From positions 186,001-250,000 of the forward strand of contig NZ_NWUS01000002.1 of NCBI RefSeq assembly GCF_014048475.1: DNA of 64,000 bases. The letters run 5' to 3'. The notes below the pieces were generated by a model. That model had not been told where the DNA came from. It ran no database searches and saw only the letters and a program-made list of their open reading frames with translations. Shown in pieces: positions 1 through 7,859 of this stretch (positions are counted from its first letter, which is position 1; every line of letters starts with the position of its first letter). The position numbers and the translations under genes are program-made. Source of the stretch: Bombella favorum (GTDB lineage Bacteria > Pseudomonadota > Alphaproteobacteria > Acetobacterales > Acetobacteraceae).

Positions 1-818
1 GGTGCCACAGCCTCAAGGTGACAGTCCCTAACGCAGTCCACCCGCTCGGAATGACCAACATAGAGAAACCCACCCGGCACCAGCCGGTCCGCAAGCCTTT
101 TCCAGAGAGCATTACGGGTTTCGTCATCAAAATAGATCACGACATTCCGGCAGAAGATGACGTCAAACTGGCCCTTGAAAGGCCATTCCCGGTTAAGATT
201 GAGCGGCCGGAACGTAACAAGACGCCGTATCTCCCGCGCCATGCTAACCTGCTCCATCTCCACAGGTTCCATATAGGCATCCTGCCAGCGTTGGGGCACA
301 CTTCGGACCTCCTCTGCGGGGTACTGGCCGATGCGCCCCGTCTCCACCACAGCGTGATTGATGTCCGTAGCTAAAATCTTCAGGTCCATTCGCAAGGCAT
401 CCGGCAGCTCCGCCATAACGGACATTGCCATGCTCCATGGTTCCTGCCCGGTCGAGCAGGCCGCCGACCAAAGCCGCCCACGCCCCCCGGCACGCAGTTT
501 TTCTCCCAGCTGCGGCAGGACATGCTCTTCCAGATGCTCAAAATGGCTTTTCTCCCGGAAGAATTGCGTCACATTGGTTGTCAGAACACAGATGAGCTCC
601 TTTAGCTCTTCCTGTCCCTCCCGCCCGCTGACATAATCCAGATAATCACGAAAGGAAGCCCGCCCAGTCGCACGGATACGCCGGGACACACGGGAGAAAA
701 CAAGGCTGCGCTTGGAGATGGGCAGATTAATTCCCGCTTCCCTCCGGGCGATGTCCTGCACCCGCCGGAAATCGACCTCCGAATAGGAAAAGCCGCCCTG
801 TGGCTCCATAGTCGTCAT
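1..818 (-). CDS. cheR: CheR chemotaxis methyltransferase, 3' end cut by window edge
   Basis: Methylates glutamates on chemoreceptors using S-adenosylmethionine. The reverse-strand frame is open from the ATG at 818 to base 1, so the last part of the protein is missing. Visible features are an N-terminal helical region, NVTQFFRE, the SAM-binding stretch WSAACSTGQEPWS, ILATDIN and DVIFCRNVVIYFD followed by GGFLYVGHSE, all characteristic of CheR. The start lies 11 bases after the cheW stop, and a second in-frame ATG sits at 809. It is the last visible gene of the leftward chemotaxis operon; cheB or other che genes are expected beyond the edge (inference from rhizobial-type operons). Confidence 0.96.
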   Translation of the reverse strand, partial: MTTMEPQGGFSYSEVDFRRVQDIARREAGINLPISKRSLVFSRVSRRIRATGRASFRDYLDYVSGREGQEELKELICVLTTNVTQFFREKSHFEHLEEHVLPQLGEKLRAGGRGRLWSAACSTGQEPWSMAMSVMAELPDALRMDLKILATDINHAVVETGRIGQYPAEEVRSVPQRWQDAYMEPVEMEQVSMAREIRRLVTFRPLNLNREWPFKGQFDVIFCRNVVIYFDDETRNALWKRLADRLVPGGFLYVGHSERVDCVRDCHLEAVA

Positions 819-828
819 CGGCCTGCCC

Positions 829-1356
829 TCACCCTGCTGCCGTGCTGACAGCCTGATCCCCCAGCAGACGGCTCAGGACAGTATCCAACCGCAAGATGCG
901 GATGACATACTCCCCTATACTGACAAGGCCGCTTAGCTCCGCCGCACCACCATCAACAGAAATGGGCTGAATTTCATCCAGAGCAATCTCCGTAATGCCG
1001 ATGACACTATCCACCAGCAACCCGCATGTGGCACGGCTCGCACCATCCTCTATGATGATAACCACACGCCGCTCATTATCAGCCTGCGGGGCTGTGCCAA
1101 GATAATTGGCAAGATTGACAACCGTAACAATATTACCACGGATATTGATGGCTCCCTCCACATAAGCAGGGCAATGCGGCAGATAGGTCGGGTCCTCAAA
1201 CTCCCTGATCTCTTTGATGCTCAGGATAGGAATGCAATATCGCTGCTCCCCCACCGTGAAAATGATCATCTGCTCCCGCCCTCCTGAGGATACGGGGGAG
1301 ACTCCGTTCACCTGTCCGTCCGTCTGTTTCTTTTCTTCCAGAGACATAAGATCCAT
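829..1356 (-). CDS. cheW: CheW coupling protein
   Basis: Adaptor that links chemoreceptor tips to the CheA kinase. The 175-residue product begins with a short polar N-terminus. The CheW fold follows: a MIIFTVGEQRYCIPI start strand, IKEIREF, the conserved GAINIRGNIVTVVNL segment and a C-terminal GLVDSVIGI-like region. Length is typical for the family. It lies 23 bases downstream of cheA and 11 bases upstream of cheR on the same strand, so co-transcription is likely. Confidence 0.96.
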   Translation of the reverse strand: MDLMSLEEKKQTDGQVNGVSPVSSGGREQMIIFTVGEQRYCIPILSIKEIREFEDPTYLPHCPAYVEGAINIRGNIVTVVNLANYLGTAPQADNERRVVIIIEDGASRATCGLLVDSVIGITEIALDEIQPISVDGGAAELSGLVSIGEYVIRILRLDTVLSRLLGDQAVSTAAG

Positions 1357-1379
1357 GACTTTCTTTTCTAACCCGCCCG

Positions 1380-3623
1380 TTACGCTGCCCGCTCTGCGAT
1401 GGCTTCCAGCGCGCGGGTATCTACACGTTTCGTTGCAGAAACAATAAGCGTTGACACATCAAGAATGAGCGACACGCTACCATCCCCAAGAATGGTGGCA
1501 GCCGACACGCCCTTGATCTGGCGGTAATTCTTCTCGATGCTCTTGATGACGACCTGAGCTTGATCCCGGACACCATCCACAACCAATGCCGCACGGGCCC
1601 CTGCCTCATTCTCCACAACGAGAACGATCATCTGCCCTTCTTCCCCGGCACGGCCCATATGGTGAGGCTCTTCCTGCGTGCCGTTCTCCTCAGGGAGGGT
1701 TAGCTCATCTCCCAGATAGATCAACGGGATACACCGCCCCCTTACGGAAACGACATGGCTACCATCAGGGATGGTGTACACATCTTTCTTCATCTGCACC
1801 GTAACCAGCTCCACAACAGATGAAACCGGCACAACCATGGTAGAGCCACGGCACTCAATGAGCATTCCATCCAGCACGGCCAATGTCAGCGGCAGGCTAA
1901 GGGTGAAAAGTGTCCCTTTACCTGGCGTGCTCTGGATGTTCACACGCCCACCAAGATTCTGAATGGCCTGTTTGACCACATCCATCCCCACACCACGACC
2001 GGAAAGATCAGATACGGTTTCTGCCGTGGAGAAGCCGGGAGCAAAAATCAGCTCATTAATCTCATTCTCCCCAAGCGATGCGCCCGAGGCAACAATGCCC
2101 CGCTTGATAGCGGTCTGGAGAACACGCCGGGTATTGATCCCACCACCATCATCACGAATCTCGATCAGAATGCGCCCAGAACGATGCCGGGCAGAGAGCC
2201 AAATGGTGCCCTGCGCCGGTTTCCCTGCGGCCTGACGAGCCTGTGGGCTTTCAATGCCGTGGTCTACTGCATTACGCAGCATGTGGGTTAGCGGGTCTGT
2301 CAGATTTTCGATCAGGGTACGGTCAACCTCTGTTTCCTCCCCTTCCAACACGAGGGCGACATCCTTATTCGCCAGACTGCTGGCCTCTCGCACCACACGT
2401 TGCATCCGCTGAAACACATTGCGGACGGGCTGCGCACGGATCGCCATGACAGCCTCCTGAATATCCCGTGTCAGTGTCTTGATAACAGCCAGACGCTTGA
2501 GCAGTTCCGGGTCATACAAGGCCCCATCCCGTGTCAGGGCGGATTCAAGAGAGGCCTGCCCGATGACCATCTCACCGACCATGTCCATCAGCATACCAAT
2601 CCGCCCGATATCCACGCGGATGGAAGCATTCTGTTCCCGCTTACGCCCTATTTTCGCTGGAGCCGAGGCAGGAGCAGACGCCGGAGCTGAAGGAGCGGGG
2701 TCAGCCTGTGGTACACTCTCCACCATCTCAGCTGGAACCGGAACAACCGGTACATCTTCCTGCACGGCGGCATCTTCTGCGGGCTCCGGCTCGACGGCTT
2801 CTCCGGCCTGACCGTCTCGGGCAATCTGAAAATCACAGACATCACCAACCCAATCAAATACCGCCTGGATATCTTCTTCTAGCGCACTACCCGGTGGCTC
2901 TGGCAGGCGGACTGTCCAGCCCAAACGGGCATCCTCAGCGGGGAGGTCTACCAGAGCGGGCAGCTCCTGCGTGCTACAAACGACATCCATAGCACCGGCC
3001 TCTTCTACCGGCAGAAGCTCTTGCAGCCCCAACAGAAGATTCCGAGCATCGTCACCACGGCTATATAGTTCGCTATGCGGCCGGAAGGTCACTGTCAGCC
3101 TTTGCGGCGGTGTCTCGCCGAAACCTTCAGCGTGATCGTCAAAATCAAATCCGCCCAGATCAACTGTTACGGGAGTGAAATCTTCTGGTACTGGTGTTTC
3201 GCCAACCTCGGAAGACGCTGGTGCATCCCCTCCCTGACCAATAATTGCCTCCAACTTGCGGACATTCTCATCTATCCGCCCTTCATCGACCTCATCACCC
3301 GTATGTTTTGCCTCAGCGACAAGATCACTCAGGACATCCATCGCAAGGAAGAACGTCTTGATGATGGCCTGGTCCGGTTCTACCTTGCCAGACCGCAAGC
3401 CATCCAGCGCACTTTCATACACATGGGCGAAGCGAACGAGACGGTCCAGACCGAAGGACGCCGCTCCACCCTTGATGGAATGTACCGCCCGGAAGATGGC
3501 ATTGATGGTCTCTTGGCTGGACTCTTCCTCGGAGATTTCGCCCAGCCCCCTTTCCAGCTCGGGGAGGAGCTCATCACATTCCTCAAAGAATATCTTGAGA
3601 ATATCGTCCATGACATCGCCCAT
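1380..3623 (-). CDS. cheA: CheA sensor histidine kinase
   Basis: Central chemotaxis kinase, 747 residues; autophosphorylates in response to receptors and passes phosphate to CheY. Domains in order: Hpt with phospho-accepting His about residue 48 (AVHSIKGGAASFGL), a linker with a CheY-binding-like P2 region, a Pro/Ala-rich linker, the dimerisation helices, the HATPase domain (N box LTHMLRNAVDHGIES, G boxes DDGGGI and GRGVGMDVV, and GTLFTLSLPLTLA), then the CheW-like regulatory domain. I chose ATG 3623 because AAGGGAG sits six bases before it; the frame extends to 3662 but would overlap the response regulator. It follows the cheY stop by 11 bases. Confidence 0.96.
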   Translation of the reverse strand: MGDVMDDILKIFFEECDELLPELERGLGEISEEESSQETINAIFRAVHSIKGGAASFGLDRLVRFAHVYESALDGLRSGKVEPDQAIIKTFFLAMDVLSDLVAEAKHTGDEVDEGRIDENVRKLEAIIGQGGDAPASSEVGETPVPEDFTPVTVDLGGFDFDDHAEGFGETPPQRLTVTFRPHSELYSRGDDARNLLLGLQELLPVEEAGAMDVVCSTQELPALVDLPAEDARLGWTVRLPEPPGSALEEDIQAVFDWVGDVCDFQIARDGQAGEAVEPEPAEDAAVQEDVPVVPVPAEMVESVPQADPAPSAPASAPASAPAKIGRKREQNASIRVDIGRIGMLMDMVGEMVIGQASLESALTRDGALYDPELLKRLAVIKTLTRDIQEAVMAIRAQPVRNVFQRMQRVVREASSLANKDVALVLEGEETEVDRTLIENLTDPLTHMLRNAVDHGIESPQARQAAGKPAQGTIWLSARHRSGRILIEIRDDGGGINTRRVLQTAIKRGIVASGASLGENEINELIFAPGFSTAETVSDLSGRGVGMDVVKQAIQNLGGRVNIQSTPGKGTLFTLSLPLTLAVLDGMLIECRGSTMVVPVSSVVELVTVQMKKDVYTIPDGSHVVSVRGRCIPLIYLGDELTLPEENGTQEEPHHMGRAGEEGQMIVLVVENEAGARAALVVDGVRDQAQVVIKSIEKNYRQIKGVSAATILGDGSVSLILDVSTLIVSATKRVDTRALEAIAERAA

Positions 3624-3634
3624 ATCACGCTCCC

Positions 3635-4018
3635 TTATGCTGTAACCCGCCGAATGGCCCATACGAGCTTCTCGGCATTGAAGGGTTTGGCTATCCAGCC
3701 CGTAGCCCCGAGGGACCGGGCGCGGTTCTTTTTCTCCTCATCCGTTTCAGTGGTCAGGCAAATAATGGGAATACGGGAAAAAGCTTCCAGCTTCCTCACC
3801 GCCTCGATGAACTGGAAACCATCCATACGAGGCATGTTGATATCTGTAATGATGGCCTGCGGGGCTGGAGATGCCTGTTGCAGTACCTCCAGCCCCTCGA
3901 CACCATCGCCACCCTGAATGACATCATAGCCAGCTTCGCTAAGTGCCTTGCGTAGAACACCCTGCATAGTGCGGGAATCATCTACCGTCAGGACTCTTAC
4001 CTTCTGTTCAGCCGTCAT
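3635..4018 (-). CDS. cheY: CheY-type single-domain response regulator
   Basis: Phosphorylated by CheA and expected to act on the flagellar switch. The 127-residue receiver domain has the acidic pair D13-D14 in VDDSR, phosphoacceptor D59 in TDINMPRMDG, T89/T90 and K111 in KPF, so all catalytic residues are present. No output domain follows. The start ATG at 4018 overlaps the end of the upstream STAS gene by 11 bases; the frame continues upstream to 4078 but that part would encode a basic non-family extension. Its place between a STAS gene and cheA matches cheY1 of rhizobial operons. Confidence 0.93.
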   Translation of the reverse strand: MTAEQKVRVLTVDDSRTMQGVLRKALSEAGYDVIQGGDGVEGLEVLQQASPAPQAIITDINMPRMDGFQFIEAVRKLEAFSRIPIICLTTETDEEKKNRARSLGATGWIAKPFNAEKLVWAIRRVTA

Positions 4019-4310
4019 GGCGGCTCTCCTTCTCATCCATCGCTTCCAGAAGCTGCTGCTGAACACCAAACAGCGCAAAGGCTTCCGCTGCTTTTTCAGA
4101 ACACGGACCGACTTTCAGCCCGCTGGCCAGAAGAAGCTGAAGGCAGAGCCCTCCGACGTAATCGACCGCGGATGCATCCAACAACGGCACTGCACCTGCT
4201 GCCGCCCCGGTCTCTTCCAGCAGGAGAGCCTTCAGCCCTGCTGCCGCACTCGTATCCAGACGCTGCGGCAGAGAAATGAGAGGACTCCCTCCCTGTACTG
4301 CCTCCGCCAT
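4008..4310 (-). CDS. STAS-domain protein of chemotaxis operon
   Basis: A 100-residue protein resembling STAS (anti-sigma antagonist-like) domains: alternating strands and helices, LPQRLDTSAAAGLKALLLEE, then VPLLDASAVDYVGGLCLQLLLAS, where the DAS...V motif sits at the usual loop. An ORF of this kind precedes cheY1 in many alphaproteobacterial che operons, where its role is poorly defined. The start overlaps the receptor stop by one base (TAATG), implying translational coupling. The Ser of the DAS motif could be a phosphorylation site as in other STAS proteins, which is inference. Confidence 0.85.
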   Translation of the reverse strand: MAEAVQGGSPLISLPQRLDTSAAAGLKALLLEETGAAAGAVPLLDASAVDYVGGLCLQLLLASGLKVGPCSEKAAEAFALFGVQQQLLEAMDEKESRHDG

Positions 4311-5881
4311 TAGAAATGATCCCACCCTGTTTCATCATCCGAATGGGTCGGCAGAACCTTGCCATCTTGCTGAATCTCGCCGCGCTGACTGCTCAGCATC
4401 GGTGTTCTGCTCTTTGGAGGCATCTGGGCGGGGGCCTCATTGGCAAGGGCCGGCCTCTCATGAGAGAGTTGCAATTTCTGGTTGGAGCCAATGGTAAAGG
4501 TCGCCAATGTCTGACGCAGCTTAACGGTCTGCGTTGTCAGATTGTGGCTAGCAGCTGTGGATTCTTCGACCATAGCGGCATTCTGCTGGGTCATGCCATC
4601 CATGCTGCTCACAGCATCCGATACCTCTGCCAGACTACGGGCCTGCTCTTCAGTCGCTTTAGAGACAACCTCTACCCTGTCCGCCAGTGCTTCCGTCCCT
4701 TCTTCCACGTCCTTAAGCAGGCCGCTAGTCCGGGCGACAAGGCGGACACCTTCCTGCACATGGGCCGTGGCTGTCTCCAGCACATCACGGATCATATCGG
4801 CCGCCTTGGCAGACTGTTCCGCAAGGGACTGAACCTCCTTAGCGACCACAGCAAAGCCACGTCCAGCCTCACCAGCACGAGCGGCTTCCACACTGGCGTT
4901 AAGAGCCAGAACATTAGTCTTAAAGGCAATATCGCTCACAGAGCGTGTGATCTGCACGATATCGTCAGACGAGGTCTTGATGGAGTTCATCGCTACGCTG
5001 GTCTGTTCCATCCCATTGGAGGCCGTTTTGACTTTCTCCAGCGTTGCCTTGGTCTCGCTACTGGCGTGCGAGCAGTTGCTGGCTGTAACTTTGAAGCCAG
5101 AAGCAATGGATTTAACAGACGCTGTCACCTGCCCGAGACTTGCCGCCTGACGCTCCGTGCGTTTTGCCAGATCATCCGATGCTGTAGAAATCTCGCTAGC
5201 CCCATTGGCGATCATGTTGGAGCTTTCTGCCACGACAGACAGGGCACCACCCAGCCCGGTCAGAGACTCATTAAAGGCCTCCCGCACAGGACCAAACTCA
5301 CCGTCAAACAGGGCGCTCGTAATGCGAATGGACAAATTACCCTGCGCCAGCATCTGCATGACACGGTTCAGCTCTTCCACAACGGCATGAGTGCGAGCCT
5401 CACGCTCCTTGAGCTTCTCCGTAGTGTCCAGAGCTTTATTGACAGCCTCATTATGCGCTTTTTCTGCTGCTTTCTGCTCCTGAAGGCTCAAGGCGAAAGA
5501 GGCTAGCATCTTGCCAACCCGTCCGACACAGTTTGTCCTGTTCTCATACGGGCTGAGGTCGGGCGTTTCCCCACGACCCAGAGCAATGCCCATATCTGTC
5601 AGTTTCTCGATAGGTTCAGTCAGAGCTTTGGTCAGGAACAGCCAAACAGCCCACGTAAGGGCCATACCAAAAAGGAGCGTTGCCATATTAATGATGGAAA
5701 CACGGCTGAATATACCACTCTGGATATAGCCGACAGTCTCTACAAAGAGCTGTACAGCGAGATAAAGCTCGATGGCCAGCATTGCTACCCGTACCTGCAC
5801 ACGGAACGGAGCTGACTTATACAACCAGTTGAACATGAAAATGTCCCATCCCTCCAGAAATTTCATTCCTTCCGCCAGCAT
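4310..5881 (-). CDS. Methyl-accepting chemotaxis receptor without a large periplasmic sensor
   Basis: First gene of the chemotaxis operon. Residue numbers here count from a possible TTG start at 5941. Two hydrophobic segments lie at about 50-72 and 84-104 with only a very short loop between them. A HAMP region follows, then a second HAMP-like stretch and the signalling hairpin, whose tip (KTNVLALNASVEAARAGEAG and RGFAVVAKEV, about 341-370) is diagnostic. The sensor input is therefore probably membrane or cytoplasmic rather than a periplasmic ligand domain. The start is uncertain: TTG 5941, ATG 5881, ATG 5866 or ATG 5836 (GGAGGG 13 bases upstream) are all possible. It has no C-terminal CheR-tethering pentapeptide; it ends GWDHF. 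Confidence 0.93.
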   Translation of the reverse strand: MLAEGMKFLEGWDIFMFNWLYKSAPFRVQVRVAMLAIELYLAVQLFVETVGYIQSGIFSRVSIINMATLLFGMALTWAVWLFLTKALTEPIEKLTDMGIALGRGETPDLSPYENRTNCVGRVGKMLASFALSLQEQKAAEKAHNEAVNKALDTTEKLKEREARTHAVVEELNRVMQMLAQGNLSIRITSALFDGEFGPVREAFNESLTGLGGALSVVAESSNMIANGASEISTASDDLAKRTERQAASLGQVTASVKSIASGFKVTASNCSHASSETKATLEKVKTASNGMEQTSVAMNSIKTSSDDIVQITRSVSDIAFKTNVLALNASVEAARAGEAGRGFAVVAKEVQSLAEQSAKAADMIRDVLETATAHVQEGVRLVARTSGLLKDVEEGTEALADRVEVVSKATEEQARSLAEVSDAVSSMDGMTQQNAAMVEESTAASHNLTTQTVKLRQTLATFTIGSNQKLQLSHERPALANEAPAQMPPKSRTPMLSSQRGEIQQDGKVLPTHSDDETGWDHF

Positions 5882-5941
5882 GACCAAAGGCTTGGCTGAT
5901 GACAGAGTCTCAAGACATAATTTCTCAAAAAAACCATACAA

Positions 5942-6184
5942 AATGCATGGATTAGACTTGCCTATGCCAAAAACATGATGAAATTTTTAACGGAATAAAA
6001 GACATTTTTCAAAATAGATGAACAATATTCCTTAAATTAAGGTTTACGTTAATATTTAGGTTATGCCTTATTTACAGTTGGCTATTTGTTAATAGCTATG
6101 TAGCCATTCATATAAGCTTGGACAGCATTCTATGGTGAGGTTCCTCCCCTCCTACGAGTCTTCAACCTCTATACGGTCTAACGC
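5942..6184. promoter_or_regulatory. AT-rich leader/promoter region of the chemotaxis operon
   Basis: No gene seen. The stretch is strongly AT-rich and carries a TAAGGTTT element at 6038-6045 and several TTAA steps, resembling the motif found before other flagellar units in this window. It probably contains the che operon promoter. The precise start site cannot be read from sequence alone. Confidence 0.4.
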
Positions 6185-6502
6185 TCATCTTGCCTTGCAG
6201 ACCTGCCCTTGTTTGGCATCCTTCTGACAGTCCGTCATGCTAGCAATAGCACTACCCGCTCCCCCAAAGCGGAGAGACTGTGTCGTAGATGCCTGCTTTT
6301 CAGAGGAAGGACGGGCAGGCACGGTCTCCCGTCCCTTCAGGTGAAATCTCGGCAGATGCACCTTGCTGAACAACCTAAAAACGCCCCGGACTGGAAAAGA
6401 GGGACGCCCCGCCATTGCAGGCTCCGGAAATATCCCTCCCGCAAGCATTAAAAAAATCAATGAGATGACAAATACCCTATGTGGAGCATTGTTTTGTATC
6501 AT
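6185..6502 (-). CDS. Small secreted or periplasmic protein, unknown function
   Basis: Not recognised. The 105-residue product begins with a convincing signal peptide: basic start, hydrophobic VFVISLIFLMLAGGIF, and an AMA-G cleavage site near residue 31. The mature part is basic and Ser-rich, with two cysteines near the C-terminus (DCQKDAKQGQVC) that could pair in the periplasm. AGGGTG lies six bases before the ATG. It is divergent from the HEPN gene, with 46 bases between the starts, so the two may share a regulatory region. Confidence 0.6.
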   Translation of the reverse strand: MIQNNAPHRVFVISLIFLMLAGGIFPEPAMAGRPSFPVRGVFRLFSKVHLPRFHLKGRETVPARPSSEKQASTTQSLRFGGAGSAIASMTDCQKDAKQGQVCKAR

Positions 6503-6548
6503 AATATCACCCTAGTCTATATAGAAAATACACCCAGAGAGAGGCTTT

Positions 6549-7217
6549 ATGACTACCGTATTACACTATGAAGCCCTGAAAGAAAGACAACGTAGCCTTC
6601 GGCATGATTTCCCCGAAACCATGGGGTTGCGAGTCCACCGTGCTATCAGCTGGATTGGCCGAGCCGAACAGTGCGGAAATGATGAAGATGCCCGCTTCAT
6701 TTTCCTCTGGATTTCTTTCAATGCCGCTTACGCTGATGAAACCGATTTTCAAGGGACTACCATCGGCGAACGGGCTACCTTCATCAATTTCTTCAATAGG
6801 TTGACCCAGCATGACATGAAAGAAAAAACCATCTACACCGCCTTATGGCATCGCTTCTCCGGCCCTATCCGCACCCTCATGAACAACCACTATATATTCC
6901 ATCAGTTCTGGCAACATCAGAATGGTATGGAGGGCTTTGAAAACTGGGAAGAGACATTCCAGACATCCACGCGGTCATTCCAACAAGCCTTTCAGGATGG
7001 CAATGTCCCCAAAGTTCTCCGTTTCGTCTTCGATCGCCTCTATGTTCTACGCAACCAACTGGTACATGGTGGGGCGACGTGGAACAGTAGCATCAACCGT
7101 CACCAAGTACGTGATGGAGCCGCCATCCTCGCCTTTCTCATGCCCCTTTTCGTGCAAATCATGATGGCTAACCCTCACGAAGACTGGGGCCGCCCCTTCT
7201 ATCCGGTCGTAGATTAA
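6549..7217 (+). CDS. HEPN-domain protein (Apea-like)
   Basis: A 222-residue helical protein. It carries FIFLWISFNAAY near residue 51 and the motif RNQLVHGG at 168-175, where R168 and H173 form the R-x4-H signature of HEPN ribonucleases. This arrangement resembles Apea-like HEPN proteins, often found in defence and toxin-antitoxin settings. A role as an RNase is inferred from the motif, not shown. AGAGAGG lies four bases before the ATG. Its 3' end converges on the small repeat protein, and a 10-bp inverted repeat lies between and across their ends. No obvious antitoxin (MNT or similar) is adjacent. Confidence 0.8.
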   Translation: MTTVLHYEALKERQRSLRHDFPETMGLRVHRAISWIGRAEQCGNDEDARFIFLWISFNAAYADETDFQGTTIGERATFINFFNRLTQHDMKEKTIYTALWHRFSGPIRTLMNNHYIFHQFWQHQNGMEGFENWEETFQTSTRSFQQAFQDGNVPKVLRFVFDRLYVLRNQLVHGGATWNSSINRHQVRDGAAILAFLMPLFVQIMMANPHEDWGRPFYPVVD

Positions 7218-7229
7218 CAACACAGACCA

Positions 7230-7280
7230 TCAAGCGAAGGTAGTCAGGTATAATCAAAAATAATCTGGCACTTCGCTTGA
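7230..7280. repeat. 10-bp perfect inverted repeat between convergent genes
   Basis: TCAAGCGAAG at 7230-7239 is the exact reverse complement of CTTCGCTTGA at 7271-7280, with 31 bases between. The right arm lies inside the end of the small repeat protein gene and the left arm just past the HEPN stop. It could fold in transcripts from either side. There is no T-run immediately after an arm, so a classical terminator is not supported. Confidence 0.6.
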
Positions 7281-7465
7281 GATAGAATACTACTGAGTGC
7301 CGCTGTTGATGCTTCAGATGCGTCTGTAATGATGAGATAACAACCCGGCTTAACATATTGAGCCAATGTTATAATCTCCGAGGCACTATAAACAGAAGCC
7401 GAAACCTTTATTCCTGCGCCCCGTTGAGCCAAGGTCATGATTTCTGAAATAGATTTGCGTGGCAT
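7244..7465 (-). CDS. Small triple-repeat protein, unknown function
   Basis: Not recognised. The 73-residue product consists of three copies of a roughly 23-residue unit: SISEIMTLAQ followed by a GIKVSAS strand, SASEIITLAQ followed by YLIITDAS, and TAALSSILSQ followed by CQIIFDYT. Each looks like a short helix followed by a beta strand. I chose ATG 7465 because AGGAG sits six bases upstream; the frame continues to 7528 without a comparable site. It is convergent with the HEPN gene. Such short repeat proteins may act as partners or scaffolds, but that is speculation. Confidence 0.6.
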   Translation of the reverse strand: MPRKSISEIMTLAQRGAGIKVSASVYSASEIITLAQYVKPGCYLIITDASEASTAALSSILSQAKCQIIFDYT

Positions 7466-7859
7466 CACGCACTCCTTATCTCTAAATATAAGAATTTTTT
7501 CGTACGACACTAGGAAATCATCACTCAAGAAATCTCCCTTCCGTTACCGTAGATGACTATACGCCTCTCTACCCCAAAGTCTCTACCCTAAAACGAGGCT
7601 GTTACTGCCACCTATGACCATTTCTGACGTAACAACGAGCTAAATCTCATCACTATTCCTTTCATACCCCATACCAACATATAAGAAGCTATTACTATGT
7701 ATGCACTCTATGCAGCCGTGTTAATCACCTAACGGGCAATCTTCGTACTTAACGCCATTATACAAGGCCAAGAAACTTGAAAAAACAACACGTTAACGCT
7801 TATGTAGAAGCACTAACCGTTAAATAGACATAACAGCTATAAACTAAGGAGAGCGTATT
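7466..7859. promoter_or_regulatory. Gene-free region upstream of the WYL regulator, with TTAACG elements
   Basis: No convincing gene in 394 bases. TTAACG occurs at 7749-7754 and 7793-7798, the latter inside the palindrome CGTTAACG (7791-7798). The inverted form CGTTAA is at 7818-7823, close to the WYL gene start. These could be operators for autoregulation by the WYL protein (inference). The gap also holds the likely promoter of the leftward small repeat gene. Confidence 0.35.

Noticed and set aside
3075-3917. 280-codon rightward frame opposite cheA and cheY
   Set aside because: Both opposite-strand proteins are certain; this frame has no ribosome site or family features.
4316-5506. 396-codon rightward reading frame opposite the chemoreceptor gene
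   Set aside because: It is antisense to a clear MCP, has no recognisable domain and fits a shadow frame of GC-rich coding DNA.
7230-7280. Inverted repeat considered as an insertion-sequence end or attachment site
   Set aside because: No transposase, integrase or target duplication is nearby.
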